This document shows, piece by piece, positions 8,510-16,318 of a stretch of DNA of 64,000 nucleotides. Numbering within the stretch: the first letter of the stretch is position 1; every line of letters begins with the position of its first letter. Position numbers and translations under genes: made by a program. The stretch comes from Bradyrhizobium sp. ARR65 (lineage in GTDB: Bacteria > Pseudomonadota > Alphaproteobacteria > Rhizobiales > Xanthobacteraceae), in NCBI RefSeq assembly GCF_000472385.1, contig NZ_AWZU01000020.1:38567-102566 (forward strand), given 5' to 3'. The notes under the pieces are model-generated. The model had not been told where the DNA came from, made no database searches, and worked only from the letters and a program-made list of their open reading frames with translations.

Positions 8510-10105
8510 ATGACAGCCAGCACGCAAGCCCGCCCGCCGTCGACGCCCAAGGCCTCGGCGCATGAAAAGATTCTGATTGTCGATTTCGGCAGCCAGGTCA
8601 CCCAGCTCATCGCCCGCCGCGTCCGCGAGGAGGGCGTCTATTCCGAGATCGTCCCGTTCCAGAAGGCGGAGGACGCCTTCAAGGAGATGCAGCCGAAGGC
8701 GGTGATCCTCTCGGGCGGCCCGGAGTCGGTGCATGTCGAGGGCTCGCCCCGCGCGCCCCAGCTCATCTTCGACTCCGGCGTGCCGGTGCTCGGCATTTGC
8801 TACGGCCAGATGACGATGGCCGCCCAGCTCGGCGGCGAGGTCGAGGGCGGCCACCACCGCGAATTCGGCCGTGCCGATCTCGAGGTGAAAGCGCCGAGCC
8901 GCCTGTTCGAGGACGCCTGGCTGACCGGCGAAAAGCATCCGGTGTGGATGAGCCACGGCGATCGCATCACCAAAATGCCGCCGGGCTTTGCCGTTGCCGG
9001 CATCTCGGCCAATGCGCCGTTCGCCGTGATCCAGGACGAGAGGCGCAAATATTACGGGCTGATGTTCCATCCCGAGGTGGTGCACACGCCCGACGGCGCC
9101 AAGCTGATCCGCAATTTCGTCCGCAAGGTTGCGGGGCTGACGGGCGACTGGACCATGCGCGCTTTCCGCGAGGAGGCGATCGAAAAAATCCGCAAGCAGG
9201 TCGGCAACGGCAAGGTGATCTGCGGCCTCTCCGGTGGTGTCGATTCCGCCGTGGCTGCCGTGCTGATCCACGAGGCGATCGGCCACCAGCTCACCTGCGT
9301 GTTCGTCGATCACGGCCTGCTCCGGCTGAACGAAGCCGAGACGGTGGTCGACCTGTTTCGGCATCACTACAACATTCCGCTCGTCCATGTTGATGCGTCG
9401 AAACAATTCCTGGCCGAGCTTGCCGGCGTCACCGAACCCGAGCAAAAGCGCAAGACCATCGGAAAACTCTTCATCGACGTGTTCGAGGAAGAGGCCAAGA
9501 AGATCGGCGGCGCGGAATTTCTCGCGCAGGGCACGCTCTATCCTGATGTGATCGAGAGCGTCTCCTTCACCGGCGGCCCGTCGGTGACCATCAAGTCGCA
9601 CCACAATGTCGGCGGGCTTCCCGAGCGCATGAACATGAAGCTGGTCGAGCCCCTCCGCGAATTGTTCAAGGACGAGGTGCGCGAGCTCGGCCGCGAGCTT
9701 GGCTTGCCTGAGATCTTCGTCGGCCGGCATCCGTTTCCCGGGCCGGGCCTGGCGATCCGCTGCCCCGGCGACATCACCAAAGAGAAACTGGACATCCTGC
9801 GCAAGGCGGACGCTGTCTATATCGACGAGATCCGGAAAGCGGGCCTGTACGATCAGATCTGGCAAGCCTTCGCGGTGCTGCTGCCGGTGAAGACCGTGGG
9901 CGTCATGGGCGATGGCCGCACCTACGACTATGTCGTGGGCCTGCGCGCGGTGACCTCGACCGACGGCATGACCGCGGACTTTTATCCCTTCGACATGAGC
10001 TTCCTCGGCCGCACCGCGACGCGCATCATCAACGAAGTCAAGGGCGTGAATCGAGTGGTCTATGACGTGACGAGCAAGCCGCCAGGGACGATCGAGTGGG
10101 AGTGA
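8510..10105 (+). CDS. guaA: GMP synthase (glutamine-hydrolysing)
   Basis: GuaA converts XMP to GMP with ATP and glutamine. From the ATG at 8510 it has 531 residues. The class I glutamine amidotransferase domain comes first, with the nucleophile cysteine in GICYGQ (about residue 95) and HPEV (about 185). The ATP pyrophosphatase P-loop SGGVDSAV follows near 238, and the C-terminal dimerisation domain ends in the conserved TIEWE. The in-frame ATG at 8387 would add 41 non-conserved residues. Its last codons are duplicated at 13365-13387, suggesting an island inserted at this 3' end without damaging the protein. Confidence 0.97.
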   Translation: MTASTQARPPSTPKASAHEKILIVDFGSQVTQLIARRVREEGVYSEIVPFQKAEDAFKEMQPKAVILSGGPESVHVEGSPRAPQLIFDSGVPVLGICYGQMTMAAQLGGEVEGGHHREFGRADLEVKAPSRLFEDAWLTGEKHPVWMSHGDRITKMPPGFAVAGISANAPFAVIQDERRKYYGLMFHPEVVHTPDGAKLIRNFVRKVAGLTGDWTMRAFREEAIEKIRKQVGNGKVICGLSGGVDSAVAAVLIHEAIGHQLTCVFVDHGLLRLNEAETVVDLFRHHYNIPLVHVDASKQFLAELAGVTEPEQKRKTIGKLFIDVFEEEAKKIGGAEFLAQGTLYPDVIESVSFTGGPSVTIKSHHNVGGLPERMNMKLVEPLRELFKDEVRELGRELGLPEIFVGRHPFPGPGLAIRCPGDITKEKLDILRKADAVYIDEIRKAGLYDQIWQAFAVLLPVKTVGVMGDGRTYDYVVGLRAVTSTDGMTADFYPFDMSFLGRTATRIINEVKGVNRVVYDVTSKPPGTIEWE

Positions 10106-10110
10106 GGGGG
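10088..10110 (+). other. Candidate attachment site at guaA 3' end (left copy)
   Basis: The last five sense codons and stop of guaA plus five bases match 13365-13387 at 21 of 23 positions, with an exact 15-base core at 10091-10105. The 3' end of guaA is a known target for site-specific integration of genomic islands, including parts of Mesorhizobium symbiosis ICEs (from memory). No integrase gene is next to either copy. Confidence 0.6.
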
Positions 10111-10565
10111 TGGGATATCCTGGAGGGCATCAGAGAGGAATAGCGTAAAAAAATTGAGGGTTATGGGATAGCTCTTTGCTCATTTGCTCTCCATCGTCTC
10201 TCCGATGCCGCCGTCGTCCACGTCATTGATTTGACGGGAGTCGACATTCGCGGTGGACGGACCAAGACGATTCATTTCACGGTTCTTCCGACGGTCTCAT
10301 CAGAAGTAGCAAGACGCGACGAGAAAAGACCGTCAGGAATTGTGATCGTTCTGACGGTCTCTTTCTGAGCCCGGCTGCTCACAGTTTGCCGCGCCGCTCT
10401 TCGTGGAATTTTTGAGAAAGTGCCGGTCCTCGTAGCTTGGTTACAACTCACGCATCAAATAGATTCGGGGCTGGCACAGGAAGCGCGCAAGCGGTCAAGG
10501 TCTGATCGATCGATTGGTTCGCTCTCTAGCCCCAGCATGGCGAAAAACGCATTCATGATTTCGGC
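10106..10565. other. AT-richer gene-free stretch after guaA
   Basis: No ORF here looks like a gene. Base composition is visibly lower in GC than the flanks, with a run of seven A at 10146-10152. The only structure is the three-arm hairpin region at 10290-10360. It forms the left part of the proposed guaA-associated island. Confidence 0.5.
10327..10360. terminator. Probable bidirectional terminator hairpin
   Basis: Arms AGACCGTCAG (10327-10336) and CTGACGGTCT (10351-10360) pair perfectly over ten bases with a 14-base loop. CTTTCT follows on the plus strand, and the minus strand continues into TTTTCTC, so it could end transcripts from both sides. A third copy, GACGGTCTC at 10290-10298, could pair with the same central arm instead. 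Confidence 0.55.
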
Positions 10566-10694
10566 TTAGCGGCTCTCGTGCAACAAGCCGCTCCAAAGCA
10601 CGCTTGGAAAAAGTCGGCCAATCGATGTCGATAGATAGCCTCCGACAATGTCCGGCGTCGTGAAGCCGTCGTACAAAAGAATAGACATACGCAT
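10566..10694 (-). pseudogene. Fragment of a DJ-1/PfpI-family gene
   Basis: From the ATG at 10694 the frame begins MRMSILLYDGFTTPDIVGGY, which closely fits the first strand-loop of DJ-1/PfpI proteins (I-L-x-Y-D-G-F-T-x-x-D-x-x-G). After about 20 residues similarity is lost and the frame stops at 42 residues, far short of the usual 190-230; the nucleophile cysteine region is missing. A GAGG site precedes the start, 54 bases after the CMD-like gene on the same strand, so the intact gene was probably second in that operon. Confidence 0.5.
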
Positions 10695-10747
10695 CGTTGA
10701 GCCTCGCTGTCTGCGAACGATTACTGCTCTTCCCCCAGTGGGGTGTC

Positions 10748-11296
10748 TCAACCCTGCCAGGCGTGATCCTGAAACGGCGCATCGAGAGGCGGCCTCGTGA
10801 TGTTGCCGGTGTAGTTCGTGATCGTCGACGCGGCGACCGCGGCGATGACTTCGAGGAGGTGATCCTTGCCGAAGCCGGCCGCGAGGAAGCGGTTGACGTC
10901 CTCGTCACTGAGGCGTCCGCGCTTTTCGATCATCGTCTTGGCCAGACTCGACAGCGCGGCGAGTTTACCATTCTTCGGCAGGCGACCTTCGCGAATGGCT
11001 TCGACATCAGCCGGATCGATGCCCTCTTTGAGAGCCAGAGTCGTATGGAACGCCACGGCCCATGTGCTGCCGTTGGTCACCGCGTCGGTGAGCAGAACGG
11101 TCTGAACCTGCGCTTCGGTAAAGCTGCCGCCATGCACGTTGCCGAACAGAGCGACGAGGCTGTTGATCAGGACCGGCGAGGTCGCCATCGCACCGGCGAT
11201 GTTCGGGATCATGCCAAAAGCGGACTGCAGTTGCTGCAGTGCCGGCTTCGAACGTTCGGGGGCGGTTTCAATGGTGTGAACGGGAAAGTTTGTCAT
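10748..11296 (-). CDS. Carboxymuconolactone decarboxylase / AhpD-like protein lacking the redox cysteines
   Basis: The 182-residue protein has the all-helical CMD/AhpD fold pattern, with the core helix EAQVQTVLLTDAVTNGSTW at about residues 61-79. In peroxidase-type members this region carries CxxC followed by His four residues later. Here the two positions are Ser77 and Ala80, while His84 is kept, so a thiol peroxidase role looks unlikely. The start at 11296 begins the conserved part; a longer frame to 11386 crosses the operator. It is downstream of one of the two shared operator-like motifs and ahead of a DJ-1 gene fragment. Confidence 0.75.
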   Translation of the reverse strand: MTNFPVHTIETAPERSKPALQQLQSAFGMIPNIAGAMATSPVLINSLVALFGNVHGGSFTEAQVQTVLLTDAVTNGSTWAVAFHTTLALKEGIDPADVEAIREGRLPKNGKLAALSSLAKTMIEKRGRLSDEDVNRFLAAGFGKDHLLEVIAAVAASTITNYTGNITRPPLDAPFQDHAWQG

Positions 11297-11348
11297 GTGA
11301 GTCACTCTCTGTTGGGATCGATTGTGTGATCTATCTAGGGCTACAGCC

Positions 11349-11386
11349 TTTGGCGGGTGCGCCAATAAACCCTCGATTCTCGCCAA
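11349..11386. promoter_or_regulatory. Operator-like motif, copy 1 (upstream of the CMD-like gene)
   Basis: This 38-base element reads TTTGGCGG, then GCCAA, then CCCTC-ATT-CTCGCCAA, the same order and near-identical bases as 12187-12223. It begins 53 bases upstream of the CMD-like start on the minus strand. The likely binder is the GlxA/AraC-type regulator encoded at 12133-13188. Confidence 0.6.
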
Positions 11387-11408
11387 GGGAGGCTCGGCGC
11401 CTGCGAAG

Positions 11409-12131
11409 TCACTCTCTGCATGCGGTCGGGACGGCGATGTCGAGTTTTGCGGCGACGCGCCGCGCGGTCTGTTCCCGTTGCGCCGTGATTAGGCGCGCCG
11501 ATCGTCGCGCTTGGTCCAGGATCGCGGCCGGCGCGGTTTCCGGCTTGCCGCTGTCGAAGGGTGGCTCCGGCGCGTAGGCCATATGAAGCTGAATCGCTTG
11601 TGCGACCTCATCGCCGCGCAGCTCGGCGGCGAGGCGCAAGGCGCCGTCGATGCCGGCTGTGACGCCCGCGGCAAAGACCCAGGCGCGATCCACCACTACG
11701 CGCTCGTTGACGGGGATCGCGCCGAAATAGGGCAGCAAGTGAAACGCCGACCAGTGGGTCGTCGCCCGGCGCCCATTGAGCAGGCCCGCCGCGCCGCAGA
11801 TCAAGGCGCCTGTGCACACCGAGAAAATGCTGCACGCGCCGGACGCCTGCTGACGGATCCAACCCAGCACTGCGGCGTCTTCCATCAAGGCTTCCTGGCC
11901 ATGGCCGCCCGGCACATGAAGGACATCCAGCGGCGGCGCATCGGTCAGGGCCGCATCAGGCGTAAGCCGCAATCCTTTCAGGTCGCGGACAGGCGCCGCG
12001 GTCTTGCTGTAGATGCGATAGGTTGAATTCGGGATGCGCGACAGCACCTCGAACGGTCCTGTCAAGTCGATCTGATCAATGCCCTCGAACAGGAGGGAGC
12101 CGATATGCAGGTGCGTGTCATGCGGGATCAT
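11409..12131 (-). CDS. DJ-1/PfpI family protein, isonitrile-hydratase-like
   Basis: The 240-residue protein resembles Pseudomonas isonitrile hydratase (InhA), which hydrates isonitriles to N-substituted formamides. Asp22 in IDLTGPFEV and the nucleophile-elbow Cys106-Thr107 in SVCTGAL match the catalytic Asp, Cys and Thr of that enzyme, followed by GLLNGRRATTHW. The start at 12131 has a GGAGAT site seven bases upstream. It is divergent from a GlxA-type regulator, with a 37-base operator-like motif starting 56 bases upstream. Other DJ-1 activities (amidase-like, deglycase-like) cannot be excluded. Confidence 0.82.
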   Translation of the reverse strand: MIPHDTHLHIGSLLFEGIDQIDLTGPFEVLSRIPNSTYRIYSKTAAPVRDLKGLRLTPDAALTDAPPLDVLHVPGGHGQEALMEDAAVLGWIRQQASGACSIFSVCTGALICGAAGLLNGRRATTHWSAFHLLPYFGAIPVNERVVVDRAWVFAAGVTAGIDGALRLAAELRGDEVAQAIQLHMAYAPEPPFDSGKPETAPAAILDQARRSARLITAQREQTARRVAAKLDIAVPTACRE

Positions 12132-12132
12132 A

Positions 12133-13188
12133 GTGATCTCCAAGTTCGAAGTCGGAGCTGGACAAGGCGAAACTAGCCGGGCATGCTTTGGCGGAAATGC
12201 CAAAGCCCCTCATTTCTCGCCAAATTCGATCCGGGCCATCGAGGTGCTCACCTTCCCGGCGGTGCAACTGCTCGATGTCACGGGGCCGGTTCAGGTGTTC
12301 GCCTCCGCCAACGATCTCGTCGCCAACGCCGGAGGCGCGCCGCCCTACCGGCTCAAGCTCGTGACGCAAGGCGATCAAGGCGTCGTCTCGTCGGCAGGGG
12401 TGACGCTGGCGGCGGGCCCGCTCAGCCGACGCAGCGAGGCGCTGGATACTTTGCTCGTCGCCGGTGGGCGGGGAGTGGAGGTGGCCGCTGCAAATCCAGC
12501 GCTGGTCGATTGGCTGCAGCAACGGGCGACGCAGGCGCGCCGCGTCGCCTCTGTTTGCACCGGCGCGTTCTTGCTTGCCGCCGCAGGCCTATTGGACGGA
12601 CGTCGCGCGGTGACCCACTGGAAGGATTGTGCCAGACTCGCTCAACGCTTTCCCGCCGCGCGCGTCGAGCGCGATCCAATCTTCGTGTGCGACGGTCCAG
12701 TCTGGACTTCGGCCGGGGTGACGGCCGGGATCGATCTGGCCCTGGCGCTCGTGGAAGAAGATCTCGGCCGCTCCATGGCGCTTGCTGTAGCCCGCTACAT
12801 GGTCGTCTTCCTCAAACGTCCCGGCGGACAGGCGCAGTTCAGTGCCGCTTTGGCTTTGCAAGCCGCAGACGACAAGTTCGGCGCGCTCCATGATTGGATC
12901 AACCGTCATCTCAGTGACGAACTTTCACTTACAGTCCTGGCCGATCGAGCGGGAATGAGCGAGCGCAGTTTCAGCCGACATTATGCGGAGGCAACCGGGC
13001 AAACGCCGGCTCGGGCGATCGAGCGGCTCAGGGTGGAGGCGGCGCGTCGCCTGCTTTCGGAGTCGCGCACGCCGGTCAAGCGCATCGCACAGCGGTGCGG
13101 CTTCGGCTCGGAGGAAACGATGCGCCGCAGCTTCCTGCGCCTCCTCGCTGTGACGCCGCAAGACTACCGCTCTCGATTCACATTTTGA
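12133..13188 (+). CDS. GlxA-type transcriptional regulator (DJ-1-like domain + AraC HTH)
   Basis: The N-terminal part, from EVLTFPAVQLLDVTGPVQVF on, is a DJ-1/class I amidotransferase-like sensing domain with SVCTGAFLLAAAGLLDGR. The C-terminal 100 residues are a double helix-turn-helix AraC domain with LADRAGMSERSFSRHY and RIAQRCGFGSEETMRRSF. Such regulators usually control adjacent small-molecule metabolism genes. The start is uncertain: I use the GTG at 12133, but the ATG at 12079 and GTG at 12244 are in frame, and the operator at 12187 suggests translation may begin later. Its targets are probably the flanking DJ-1 and CMD-like genes. Confidence 0.85.
   Translation: MISKFEVGAGQGETSRACFGGNAKAPHFSPNSIRAIEVLTFPAVQLLDVTGPVQVFASANDLVANAGGAPPYRLKLVTQGDQGVVSSAGVTLAAGPLSRRSEALDTLLVAGGRGVEVAAANPALVDWLQQRATQARRVASVCTGAFLLAAAGLLDGRRAVTHWKDCARLAQRFPAARVERDPIFVCDGPVWTSAGVTAGIDLALALVEEDLGRSMALAVARYMVVFLKRPGGQAQFSAALALQAADDKFGALHDWINRHLSDELSLTVLADRAGMSERSFSRHYAEATGQTPARAIERLRVEAARRLLSESRTPVKRIAQRCGFGSEETMRRSFLRLLAVTPQDYRSRFTF
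12187..12223. promoter_or_regulatory. Operator-like motif, copy 2 (upstream of the DJ-1 gene)
   Basis: TTTGGC-GGAAAT-GCCAAA is a perfect inverted repeat, followed by CCCCTCATTTCTCGCCAA. The whole 37 bases match the element at 11349-11386 and lie at nearly the same distance (56 versus 53 bases) from the downstream minus-strand start. It also falls within the 5' part of the divergent regulator frame. Confidence 0.6.
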
Positions 13189-13530
13189 AATTCGCCCAGT
13201 GTCCAGCGAAGACCGCATCGAGCCGAGCCGTCTTGCAATCGGCGCAACCGCTACACCAAGGACGGATGCGCGCTTCGCCATGGCTGACGGTTTTTTTGGC
13301 AAACGGGCGATGTCGCCTTCGCGGAAGGTTTGCGCCTGGAATTCAACGCGTACGATCGTTTAGAACAATCGAGTGGGAGTGAAGGGGAGTACCGTGGAGT
13401 AGTATCGGATAGCAGAGGACACTCGAGCGAATCCTAGGCCATCGATAGCAGTCGACAGATGCTAAGCGATTCGCAGATCTGCCGCTCCGTCTGGAGACTC
13501 CCCGCTCTTCGAACGGCGCCCATACGCCGA
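13189..13530. other. Gene-free stretch holding the right guaA-tail copy and a possible gene fragment
   Basis: No complete gene is visible. On the plus strand at about 13308-13358 one frame reads GDVAFAEGLRLEFNAYDRL, which resembles the C-terminal region of enoyl-CoA hydratase-like proteins (weak, from memory) and is cut off where the guaA-tail copy begins. The rest, to 13530, shows no clear structure. Confidence 0.35.
13365..13387 (+). other. Candidate attachment site (right copy of guaA 3' end)
   Basis: The bases repeat the guaA tail: codons for Thr-Ile-Glu-Trp-Glu and a stop, then A-GGGG, with 21 of 23 positions identical to 10088-10110. The exact core is 13368-13382. The sequence beyond it differs from that following guaA, as expected for two ends of one insertion. 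Confidence 0.6.
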
Positions 13531-14130
13531 TTACTGCTCCTTCTTGAACAAATCCTGGAAGATGAGCTGGCCCCAACTGCGGCCGCGTGCGTGCACCAGC
13601 GCGCCACCCTCGTTGAGCTTTCCCAGCTTGACGGGTGCGAACCCGAGTTGTTTGGCCAAGGCCGCCACGGGAGCGATCGCGTCCTCGTCGTCGCTCGACA
13701 GAAAGACGACCCGGTGGCCGCCCTCGACGATCGGATCGGCAGCCAGGGTGGCCGCAATCAGGTGATTGAAACCTTTCACGAGCTTGGCGCCGGCGAACGC
13801 CTTCGCGACGAACGCGGAGGACAAGAGACCGTCCAGCTCCTCAAGGGGAACTAACGCGTTCATCGCGTCGATGACCGTCTTGCCTTCCCAGTTCGGCAGG
13901 GCCTTCGCAACCTCGCGATGCTCCCCGAACGGGACCGCCAAGATGATTGTGTCGGCCTCGAGTGCATCCCGCAGCGACTTGGCGACGACCGTGGGTCCAA
14001 TCGCCCGAGCCTGCGGCGCCAACGCCTCGGGCGGCCGGCGGCTCGCGACGGCCACCTTGATGTGCTTCCGGGCGAAGGCCCGGGCGAGGGCCTGGCCTAC
14101 CGCACCGAATCCTACAATCGCATAGCTCAT
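13531..14130 (-). CDS. NADP(H)-binding oxidoreductase, F420-dependent-reductase-like
   Basis: The 199-residue protein begins with a Rossmann dinucleotide motif, VGFGAVGQALA (residues 6-16), and has SRRPPE near 30, which suits NADP(H) binding. VKGFNHL near 118 and the Ser-rich region near 142 match the NADP oxidoreductase coenzyme F420-dependent family (related to prokaryotic FNO and STEAP reductases). The redox partner is unknown; many such bacterial proteins do not use F420. GGAGAAG precedes the ATG. It follows the SDR gene on the same strand after 44 bases, so the two probably form an operon. Confidence 0.82.
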   Translation of the reverse strand: MSYAIVGFGAVGQALARAFARKHIKVAVASRRPPEALAPQARAIGPTVVAKSLRDALEADTIILAVPFGEHREVAKALPNWEGKTVIDAMNALVPLEELDGLLSSAFVAKAFAGAKLVKGFNHLIAATLAADPIVEGGHRVVFLSSDDEDAIAPVAALAKQLGFAPVKLGKLNEGGALVHARGRSWGQLIFQDLFKKEQ

Positions 14131-14174
14131 AATACTTCTCCGATCCGTGTTGATATTGATTCCCCAGCGCGAAT

Positions 14175-14909
14175 TCAGATGGCCGAGAAGCCGCCGTCGA
14201 CAGACAACTCCACCCCATTCACGAAGCTCGAATCGTCTGAAGCAAGAAACAGCGCGGCCGCCGCAATTTCCTCAGGACGACCCATCTTTCCTCGCGGGAT
14301 CAGGGATTCGAACATCCGCTTCGCCTCGTCGTCGAGAACTTGGTCCTGCATCGGTGTCGCGATCGGCCCCGGGTGCAGCACGTTCACCCGGATATTCCTG
14401 CCCTTCAGTTCGTTGAGCCACCCGCGTGCGAATGCGTGCAGCGCCGCCTTGCTCGCCGCATACACGCTGTAACCAGGAAAACCTTTGATCGAAGCAACTG
14501 ACCCGGTCATGAAGATCGATCCGCCATCGTTGAACAGCGGCAACGCCTTCTGGACCGTAAACAGCGTGCCGCGCGCGTTCAGGCCGAAGGTCGCGTCGAA
14601 ATGCTGCTCGGTAATCTCGCCCAGTGGGACGGCTTCGCCCGTGCCGGCGCTCGCATACAGGATGTCGACCTTGCCCTTTTCCCGCTTGACCGTATCGAAC
14701 AGGCGGTCGAGGTCGTCGAGATTGGACGCGTCGCCGCGCACGCCGGTCACGTTCCGGCCAATCAGTTTGACGGCCTCGTCGAGTGCCTCCTGCCTCCGGC
14801 CCGTGATGAAAACATAGGCGCCTTCTTCAACGAACCGCTTGGCACTCGCCAGCGCCATGCCGCTCGATCCACCCGTGATAACCGCAACTTTGCCCTCAAG
14901 CTTTCCCAC
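14175..14909 (-). CDS. Short-chain dehydrogenase/reductase (SDR)
   Basis: This 244-residue classical SDR has the cofactor motif TGGSSGMALA (about residues 12-21), the NNAG-equivalent region ASAGTGE, the catalytic Ser near 137 and YAASK (Tyr and Lys near 150-154), and a C-terminal GVELSVDGG. It would oxidise or reduce an alcohol/ketone with NAD(P)(H). I chose the GTG at 14909 because AAAGGAG lies six bases upstream; the frame extends to a GTG at 14924 with a poorer site. It is divergent from a LysR gene that probably controls it. Confidence 0.85.
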   Translation of the reverse strand: MGKLEGKVAVITGGSSGMALASAKRFVEEGAYVFITGRRQEALDEAVKLIGRNVTGVRGDASNLDDLDRLFDTVKREKGKVDILYASAGTGEAVPLGEITEQHFDATFGLNARGTLFTVQKALPLFNDGGSIFMTGSVASIKGFPGYSVYAASKAALHAFARGWLNELKGRNIRVNVLHPGPIATPMQDQVLDDEAKRMFESLIPRGKMGRPEEIAAAALFLASDDSSFVNGVELSVDGGFSAI

Positions 14910-15210
14910 GACTTCTCCTTTCACGTCCTTTCACGCTCCGCCTTTGGTCGTTCGGGGAGGCCCCCGAGAGCCTCCACATGGGTCGGCCCGCGTCGGGCGT
15001 TGAGTGCGGAAGCGCGCACATCGGTGGTGCGAAATCGATCCGGCTGAACGGCTGACGCCAGCCGCGACGATCGGTGTCCGCCGTTCGGGATTGCGCTGCG
15101 CTTCTCGGCATGGGCTATGATGACCGCTCGTGCTACCCACATACGAGATGCTGTCCGATGTGTTGGACGCGGGCTTTGGAAGGCGCACCCCAGCGGTGCC
15201 GGATTGCACC
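14910..15210. other. Divergent intergenic region SDR/LysR
   Basis: These 301 bases should hold the promoters of the SDR operon and the LysR gene. I cannot point to a clear T-N11-A LysR box, and the overlapping frames are shadows. Confidence 0.4.
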
Positions 15211-16107
15211 ATGATCGACTGGGATGACGTTCGCTACTTTCTTGCCGTCGCGCGCGGAGGCTCGGTGCGGGCTGCCGCCGAGCGGCTCGGGGTGAACCAC
15301 TCGACCGTGCTGCGACGCGTCGCCCAGCTCGAGGAACGGCTCGGGGCGCACATGTTCGAGAAGCTGCCTTCGGGCTACCGCCTGACGGATGCGGGGGAGG
15401 AGGTCCTCGAATTCGCGGACCAGATGGAAGCGTCGTCGCACCTGCTGGAGACGCGCGTCTTCGGCCGCGACCAGAGCGTGCGCGGGCTTCTGCGGGTGAC
15501 GCTGGCACCGAGCCTCGCGACACACCTGCTCATGGCGGACTTCGCCGATTTCGCGCGTCTGCATCCGGACATCGAGATGGAAATCTTGTCGTCCGGCGAG
15601 CTGGCAAATCTGACCAACCGGGAGGCCGACGTCGCGATCCGCGTCGTCTACGACCGCAAAACCCTGCCGCTCAATCTTCACGGCCTGAAGGGACCGGAGC
15701 TGTTCGGCGGCATCTATATGTCCCGCGATCGACTAGCCGCGTGGCGTGCGGGCGCGCCTGATCCCATCCGGTGGATCGTCATAAGTATTCATGGAATTCC
15801 GGATTGGGTCCGCGAGGGTGAGGTTCGCGCCACGGGGGTTCCATTCAGGATTACTGACGCCGAGGCGCAGATCGTTGCGGTACGGCAAGGGCTCGGGATG
15901 ACGACACTGCCGTGCTTCGTCGGAGATGCCGACCCCCTGCTGGTGAGGGTGCCGGGCACCAACCTGCACATGTACGGAACGCTCTGGCTTCTCACACAGG
16001 GGGAGACACGCAAGACGAAGCGCGTGCGGCTTTTCACTGAGTTCTTATCCCGCAGGCTCGCCGCATACGCTCCGCTTCTCGCGGGGCTGTCCGTATCGCG
16101 CGACTGA
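15211..16107 (+). CDS. LysR-family transcriptional regulator
   Basis: The 298-residue protein has the LysR winged helix at residues 1-62 (DDVRYFLAVARGGSVRAAAE, then NHSTVLRRVAQLEERLG), followed by a substrate-binding effector domain to the end. The ATG at 15211 starts the conserved domain directly; the GTG at 15130 would add 27 residues unlike the family. It is divergent from the SDR/NADP-oxidoreductase pair, the usual layout for a LysR regulator and its target operon. Confidence 0.9.
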   Translation: MIDWDDVRYFLAVARGGSVRAAAERLGVNHSTVLRRVAQLEERLGAHMFEKLPSGYRLTDAGEEVLEFADQMEASSHLLETRVFGRDQSVRGLLRVTLAPSLATHLLMADFADFARLHPDIEMEILSSGELANLTNREADVAIRVVYDRKTLPLNLHGLKGPELFGGIYMSRDRLAAWRAGAPDPIRWIVISIHGIPDWVREGEVRATGVPFRITDAEAQIVAVRQGLGMTTLPCFVGDADPLLVRVPGTNLHMYGTLWLLTQGETRKTKRVRLFTEFLSRRLAAYAPLLAGLSVSRD

Positions 16108-16318
16108 CGCGCGGCGGGTCGCCGCGACGCTTGCCGTAATTCGGTCGGAAGCCGAGCCGCGATCGCTCCAAGCGACATCGCGGTCAATCCCTCGGCACCC
16201 GGCGATCCTGCATTTGCTCCACGGCAATTGCCGTTAACCGGTCTCGACCCCGGTTGCAGGCTCAACCGCGCGCCTCTCCCGTTCGCATATTCTCACAACG
16301 GGACCCGATATGCCCTTC

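Noticed and set aside
8504..9865. 453-residue minus-strand frame opposite guaA
   Set aside because: Long only because of codon bias in guaA; composition is unlike a protein and no motif is present.
10718..10733. Near-match (15 of 16 bases) to the 3' end of the NADP oxidoreductase gene at 13526-13541
   Set aside because: Matches of this size are expected by chance in 64 kb and no flanking similarity extends it.
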